64,000 nucleotides of DNA from Psococerastis gibbosa (lineage: Eukaryota; Arthropoda; Insecta; Psocodea; Psocidae), in the NCBI GenBank assembly GCA_963971405.1, contig OZ020487.1, forward strand, positions 48,147,039-48,211,038. The letters are read 5' to 3'. Shown piece after piece: positions 58,101-64,000 of the stretch. Position 1 is the stretch's first letter. The number at the start of each line of letters is the position of its first letter. The position numbers and the translations under genes are program-made. The notes under the pieces were generated by a model. It was given only the letters and a program-made list of their open reading frames with translations, had not been told where the DNA came from and searched no databases.

Positions 58101-58309
58101 TTACAACAATTCACGTTCACAGTGTTCATCCCTCACGCGAATCCACCATAATAGCGCTGGTGGTGTAGTGACGGCTTTCCAAACTAAAAATTTGGGTTAG
58201 TGGAGAAAAGAGCTATGTGTTATGGTTTCAATAAGAAGATAGATCCTAATGTCTTCCTTGATATTGACTCTTTCTGCCTTTGGTGCCAAGAACTACCTAC
58301 TTCATACCC
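55143..58309 (-). mobile_element. pogo/Tigger-like DNA transposon, complete ends
   Basis: 3167 bp, flanked by TA (55141-55142, 58310-58311). Ends GGGTAAAGTAGGTAGTTATT and GGGTATGAAGTAGGTAGTTC continue to TTGGCACC. The decamer GTTATTGGCA, or a near copy, is repeated at 55157, 55345, 55366 and 55389 on one side and at about 57723, 57880 and 57928 (plus an inverted copy at 57759-57768) on the other: candidate transposase-binding sites. Confidence 0.92.
55569..57650 (-). pseudogene. pogo/Tigger transposase, one nonsense codon
   Basis: 693-codon frame from ATG 57650, broken only by TGA at codon 52 (57497-57495). Residues 1-50 form the pogo/Psq helix-turn-helix (MPKTRNYDPKKLDKAVEAVK, KKAAAKEFGVPRATIQFRL), followed by a CENP-B-type DNA-binding part (EEEAALERWLL). 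The DDE core shows FNGDETGFLLNPKSGEV, LLFLDGHKTHLTYH and RILQTCDVAVFKGLKTEWK, all key acids present. The C-terminal third is low-complexity and charged (REEREKRKKEKLR-like) and ends in a Tudor-like LVRYEGKIYPGIVEKV. A very young copy. Confidence 0.93.
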
Positions 58310-58976
58310 TATTATGTAAATTACGTTACTACCGATAATCGTTGCCATCTCCTGATCGGCCCAATGTTTGATAAAAAAACGTAACCATATCTTCCTTAAA
58401 CTTATTATTTTTCAAATCTTACGTAAAATCAGCTGTTCTTGTTTCTTGAGGACCGGAAATATGGAATTCCTTGTCGTCTGCACTACCTCGAAGAGAATGC
58501 TCATAATCTTTGATAGAGGGTGTGAATTAGTGATCAAATACAAATGGCAACTTTACTTGTAGCGTTATTTACAAGGCATTGTAATATCTTATTTGACATG
58601 CCTCCAAAACTACGGGGCATTTCTATAAAAGTATTAAAAAAAGACATACCATCACAATGTCAAAATATCTTCGGCTTGATTCAGAGATTTCATGAATTAG
58701 AACTGGCTTATCAGTCTTGTTTAAAGAAAGAACCATCTATATAGCACAGTGTTAATGGCGTAGGAGTTATAGGAAAGTACTTTCTTCAAGTCTATCCTCG
58801 TGTCAAGAGATATAGCTAATAACCGACCGAATAAATCCCACTGCAATTTAACTTCGTGAACTTTTCCACCAATTTTCATTTTTCTTTTCTTAAGGCAAAA
58901 GTCAGCACCTTATTTTTAATAGGTGGGGAAACCGGTTTGAATTTAAATCCGTTATGAATTGATCTGACAGAAATAT

Positions 58977-59650
58977 TTGTTATTTCTTCATGCAATGCTG
59001 ATAGGCAGCCACAATACTGTGGTAAAATTACAAAATACTTTAAGGTCAACCATTATTATCAACGGTGAAGTAATACCCTTTAAACAAGATGGTGTGAAAA
59101 ATCTAGGAGTTTATTTACACCCACAACTTAGCTGGTCACTCCATGTAAATGAAGCCTGTAGCAAAATTTATGAATGTTTATATCCCTTGAACAGAATTAG
59201 AAACTTTTTACCAATTAATATAAAGAAAAATATTGTTTCTACGCTTATTACCCCACTATTTGATTATTGTATCGTACTGTCATCCAGTCGCACGGATTAT
59301 CTGTCTCGTCGTTTGCACCGGGCAATGAACTGTTGCATCCGATTCATTTCTAATACAAAGCGCCGCGACCATAGCCCACAGTACAAAGTACTAAATTTCC
59401 TAACCACCGACCAAAGAACACAATACCACGCACTTATGTTAATTAATGTATAAAGTAACCCACTCAAGCTCACCTTCCTACATCATACAAAATTACAGTC
59501 ACAGCGCAATGGCACAACATACGAAACACCACTACATAAGACCACAAGACACAGTTATTACTGTAGATTGCTATTCGCCACTGGAAACGCCTGCCATTGG
59601 AGGTTAGGGCAGCTAGTTCACTCAGTAGCTTTAAACACATAGGCTGCCGA
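58977..59650 (+). pseudogene. LINE reverse-transcriptase C-terminal fragment
   Basis: VKNLGVYLHPQLSWSLHVNE, LPINIKKNIVSTLITPLFDY and RLHRAMNCCIRFISNTKRRD are the post-palm part of a CR1/Jockey-type reverse transcriptase; after the stop at 59453 further pieces (ALPLEVRAASSLSSFKH-like) can be read in other frames. Everything upstream is lost. Confidence 0.8.
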
Positions 59651-59761
59651 GGGGGTTATCGCAAGTTGTGCAAATCTAAAAAATTACGGGTGTAGGGAAT
59701 TTTCCATAAAAAAAATATTAATGCATGCAAATATACGGTAAAACAATGTAATTTCAATTCA

Positions 59762-61733
59762 TTAATGACAGTCATTGTAACATGGAAGGCACATTTGCGG
59801 CTGGTTGTCGCATGTGGGACAATAAGTCAAAATATTTTTGGACTTTTTACTTGCATCCACCCTAGAGAATTCGTTTTTTATCATTTTTTTTGTAGCAGCG
59901 GATACATCGACGCCTCACTTTTTTATCCCCCTTCATGCGGATGATCAGTTCATGGTGCTTTCCTTGCCTCTTTCTTTCAGCTACTTGTAACTCGCATTCT
60001 GGGACTGTCAACATTTCTTGAACTAGCATTTCTCTAAAAACTCTTATTTGAATTTTCTTCTTCGTTATCATTTTGTAAAGTACCCATGCGTTAACTACCG
60101 ACATTTCAGTAATTAGTGAGATTGCCAGTTTTCTATACCATTTTATCCCCTTCCTTAGGGCTGGTGCATAAGAAGCCATCTGGTCCGACAGATCTATACC
60201 CATTTTCCCATTATTATAGGCAAGAATGCACTCTGGCTTCTCTGTTGCCCTTTTCTTTTTCTTCTTGACGTTAATTATGCTTTCAGTATCTTCAGCTGGT
60301 TTTCTTTTCACCGCTTGGTCCATGTCTGCAGTTTTCTCATTTTCGGTTTCTTTCTGAACCAGTTCTTCTTCCTCCTTTTCAGCTTCTTTCTCAACCATTC
60401 CTACTTTGTCACTTTGTGCATGATCAGACAATGTTGTATTATTTGCATCCTTATTCTCAGACTTTTTACTGTTGTTTACTTTTGGAGGAACCGGCAGTAG
60501 CTTAGGGGAGTGCTTGGTCGATAGCATTCGCACATCTCGTGTGTCCTTTCACTTCATCACAAGGATACCATTTTGATCTTCCGCAGACACAACTTCCCCC
60601 CTCACCAGTTTTTTCGTCATGACATCTTTAGGGTTATCTTTTCTTTTGGCCCTCAGAGTGCCAACAAGATGGGTATTTTTATCAAGCAAGTTCTTTGCTA
60701 AAGAATAGCAAGTATAAAAGTTATCGACGGTCAATGTCCTACCCTCGTGAAGTAGCCCCTCACACAATTGGAGACAGACGTTCTCGGCCAATCCTCTCTG
60801 TACCTGTCCCGACGTCAATTTACCTGCATACACATTTACTACCCTTTACCCCTTACTTTAATACCCAACCAAGGAACACAATTTGAAAAGCTTGATTCCG
60901 TATCTATGGGCCTTATTTGGAAGGTATTGCCTGAACTGTAGTCGTCCACGCCAAGGTATCAAACTCTCATCGATTACGATATTTTCCCCTGGAGTATACA
61001 AACTCCTGAAATTCTTCACAAGCGTGTCAAGAAGGCCCTGTATTTTGTAAAGACGGCCCCCGTCAACAGCAGCTATGTTATCGACGAAATAAATATTAGA
61101 CAGTAAAGCCAAATATCGGTTCCTTGACATGTATTTACCAGGAACCGCTCTCTTGTAAAGTTCTTTTTTTGACCAGTTATCTTGTAACCGCCCATAGTGT
61201 ACAAGACCCATTGAAATTGTTATTGCAATGAATGTAACAATCTCTTCATCGGTCGTTATCTTCCACTTTTTCATTCGGCTATGTTTTTTGGTAATTCCCT
61301 TACGACGTTCTTCTGCATACTTGTTGGTCTCGTCCACGATAAGTTTTAATACGTCACTGTTTATTATTTCAAGATAAATTGCTTTTGGTGATGGAGTCAG
61401 GTTGGGATTCTGAATTCCACCTTGCCCAGCATAGGGAAACACTTTATGGTTGCCAACATATGGACCCCATGATGGAGTACAGGCGCTCGTATCTAATCCT
61501 TCTGCTTCATCATATTCTGTGTCTTGCTTTTCGCCATCATCGGAAGCGGCTCCATCATCGGACTCTCCCTTATCCTCTGAATCGCTCTCAGATTCGCTAT
61601 TGCGCCAATCACGGTCACTACCGTCTGCAGCGAATTCGGATGCCTCGCTTTCGTCACCTGTATCCTCCTCGTTGAACTCTTCCAATGCCTTGGCAAGTTT
61701 ACTTTCTGGTATGACTCTGCGACGTCTCTCCAT
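59762..61733 (-). pseudogene. piggyBac transposase, lightly damaged
   Basis: Start MERRRRVIPESK at 61733; an acidic N-terminus, then VTFIAITISMGLVHYGRL and the first catalytic D in VIDESLIPWRGRLQFRQYLP. A small insertion at about 60835-60857 shifts frame after KLCSLVGY. Next TLTVDNFYTCYSLAKNLL (second D), a TGA where a Trp is expected at 60549, and MGIDLSDQMASYAPALRKGI (third D). The frame shifts again near 59860, and the Cys-rich end YCPTCDNQPQMCLPCYNDC finishes at 59762. All domains are present; no TTAA-bounded ends were found with confidence. Confidence 0.9.
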
Positions 61734-61825
61734 CTTCTGAAGAAATAAGACAATAAAATAATGAGATATGGTATTTAGAATATTCCGAATACGCAAATAA
61801 ATTAATGAATAATGATTTTTTGTTA

Positions 61826-61880
61826 TGTACTAGACCAACCTAGCGGAGTAAGGGCTGTGAAGCCTCTCATACAGTTGAAA
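61826..61880 (-). mobile_element. SINE family S fragment
   Basis: CCAACCTAGCGGAGTAAGGG matches the body of the SINEs at 11566 and 36165. Only the distal part remains; it sits about 90 bases upstream of the piggyBac start. Confidence 0.7.
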
Positions 61881-61884
61881 AGTG

Positions 61885-63260
61885 AAGGAATCAATAAATA
61901 TTTGTGCGAGTGTGAGATTGATTTCAGAGCAACACCATTCCAGTGTGGGTCCGAGTAGTCACAATCTGACGGCAAAGTCTGTATTGATCAAAAATGCAAA
62001 TAAGTCATGTAAAAATTGAAATAACTTAAATTCAATAGCCACACTTGGTTGAGAGTGCTTGTTGAGTTTGCATACATGTCACACTTCAACGTAACACACG
62101 TAATTCGAAAAATGCATGTGATACCTTGGCGTGCGCCATCAAAATCTCAGTAACTAATAGTCTAAGAACACTAAAAATAAGATAGAAATAAAACAGGGTC
62201 ACTAAAAAAAATGGCGCCTTACAGTCCAGTGCCCCCAACCTCCCCGCGGATCCAATGGGAACTGTTCTGTGATACGCATGCGTGTGACAGGGCAGCCAAT
62301 GTGTTAAGAAAATAATTAAACCATATATCTTGGATAACACTTGAGTCTCTCTCCGGTCTCATAATGGTAACGACAATGGATCCCCCCCTTATCCTTCTTT
62401 TTGTTTCTCCTCTATTTAATTTTAAGCAGCTATCAATAATTAATACAATAGTTTTGTTCTTCAAGGTTAGCATGAAAAGAAGTCTTTATAGTCTTATTGT
62501 TCGCCTTTCGTTTTTTTTTTTTTTTTTTTTTTGCAATAAAGTCGTATTCAATTCAATGCAATGGGCAGCTTGCCCTGTTGAAATACCCCTAAGATATTTT
62601 GGCGTTGCAATCTGTTGTCATTTTGTCCACTTTTCTTACCTTTCTGCATCAGGCCCATATTTATATGGGTGGCAACGACACATCACTAGTTACTTTAAAC
62701 CACTCACGAACTTAAGATTTAGCTAATTTTTCAACATGACAAAGTTAAAATTGTTCGCTATCGAAAGTCCAACGGCCCGCGTCTGCCAGTGTTGCCAACT
62801 GTTGGGCTTCTTGCCTGTGAAGCTTGATATCCTACCGCATCGTGAGTGAGCACCCAGGGGGAGATGCGAAAGTGCAAAACCTGCCTACGATGACTGCGTT
62901 GCGCCAACACAAGGTTTGTAAACCTATTCATAGATATATACGACTGTCGGGCAGAACAAGCCAAAATGACAATCCATTGCTAGTGGATACAATTTTTGAA
63001 AGTATGTACATTTCTCTTGGATGCTACCTACTTATGTTCCTTATTTGTCGCATCATTCGGCTTGGAGACGGTTTCACATTAAATAAAAGTGATCAGAATA
63101 TTTCTAGTAAAACTACAATGTTACGAGTAAAATAATGTGACAACAAGTTACAAGCCGCTGAAATGAAAGCAGCCCGTCAGCACTAAGTCCACAAATCGAC
63201 GAACAGACATACATTTTGTGTAATCAAATAAAGTTACGGAAGTTGAAAAATTTATTAAAA
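61885..63260. other. stretch without a recognised gene
   Basis: Contains a T run (62509-62532) followed by TTGCAATAAAGTCG and otherwise unremarkable sequence. The frames at 62364-62726 and 62824-63135 carry no motif. Confidence 0.35.
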
Positions 63261-63264
63261 ATGC

Positions 63265-63415
63265 TAAGCTTTCGTAGGAAATTTACATTTTCTCATCTGA
63301 AATACTGTTACTTGTATGTAAAACCAGAATAAGTACATTAAACCGATTTTCTAGAATAGTTGTAAATCAGTCAGGGAAATTTTTTACTTTTAGAAAAAGC
63401 TTGAATTTTATATGA
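63265..63415 (+). repeat. dispersed repeat, family B, copy 2
   Basis: Same-orientation relative of 1150-1320. The window ends with a T run at 63971-63994. Confidence 0.5.
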
Positions 63416-64000
63416 ATTCTTCATCTTCACTTTCACATCTTTTGGGGCTGTGGAAAACAAGAAATTACTTAATTTGGTCAAAAATACTCGGCCATTCCCA
63501 ATCAACCCAATACTTTGACTTCTCCCTTAATAAAGTTGTGGCCAATCGGTGGTAGTGACGCCCACATACCGTACTGTATTATACTGTATTTAGACTAAAA
63601 CATATGACATCTCATTTATGGTTCTACCTTGTATAGGTATGTATCCAGTGACAATTTAATTCTTTACACACGCATAGCTATTAACTGTTGTAGACTGCAG
63701 AAGTGCGTTGTTGACTACTAATCTAGTTTATGAATATTGTTTGAGAAATCTTCTTCTTTAAATACTATAAGTTCCCTTCTAAGGGTGGCTTCCACCATAG
63801 TGAAGCTACGGATAGTAGAATCTGAAAGAAGCACCACGTTATTCTTAGGGTGGGTGATTTCCACCATTGCAATCGCTAGGAAAAGTCTGATTTCTGATCT
63901 GAGCTTGTCCAGAAAAACCATCAGTGCAAAAATTATCTACAGATGGCTAGAATGGCTGAAAACAAAACATTTTTTTTTTTTTTTTTTTTTTTTTAAAAAT

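Noticed and set aside
1-64000. CRISPR arrays, bacterial operons, prophage or plasmid features
   Set aside because: None present; introns, a cytosolic ribosomal protein gene and animal transposons show this is a nuclear eukaryotic region.

Overview
The window is AT-rich nuclear DNA from an animal, most likely an insect. Support comes from spliced genes with GT-AG introns, a cytosolic ribosomal protein gene, and a transposon load typical of insects (Tc1, pogo, piggyBac, hAT, PIF/Harbinger, RTE and CR1/Jockey-like LINEs, BEL and Gypsy remnants, tRNA-derived SINEs). The order or species cannot be fixed from the sequence alone.

Three host genes are supported. (1) An RNF144-type RBR E3 ubiquitin ligase on the + strand: exons at 11116-11321, 13010-13325 and 20257-20492/20496, plus a possible alternative last exon at 22587-22674. 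The first half of RING1 lies upstream, probably outside the window. (2) Ribosomal protein S2 (uS5) on the + strand: coding exons at 28272-28356, 28950-29371, 29708-29867 and 30375-30526, apparently complete at 272 aa. Its second coding-region intron holds a candidate box C/D snoRNA. (3) A small gene on the - strand (34678-39277) made of seven short exons whose phases agree throughout and give a 138-aa, acidic-tailed protein. No single long ORF reveals it.

Layout: 1-11 kb is repeats, including a complete Tc1 element with IR/DR ends. 11-23 kb is the RNF144-type gene, whose large intron carries a 4.6-kb LINE lodged in the middle of a foldback MITE. 23-27.5 kb is nested MITEs and a hAT element inside an RTE remnant. 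27.8-30.6 kb is RpS2. 30.9-33.4 kb is a tRNA-like element and several MITEs. 34.6-39.3 kb is the small seven-exon gene, with an RTE and a SINE in one intron. 40-47.5 kb is LINE and hAT debris. 48.1-51.45 kb is an apparently intact DNA transposon of a family I cannot name, with an 822-aa transposase-like ORF and many copies of a 14-bp motif at both ends. 51.7-55.1 kb is BEL and Gypsy remnants. 55.1-58.3 kb is a nearly intact pogo/Tigger element. 59-61.7 kb is a LINE piece and a lightly damaged piggyBac transposase. 61.9-64 kb has no recognisable gene.

The host genes show no operon-like link. RNF144 would act in membrane-associated ubiquitination and RpS2 in the small ribosomal subunit; the function of the 138-aa protein is unknown.
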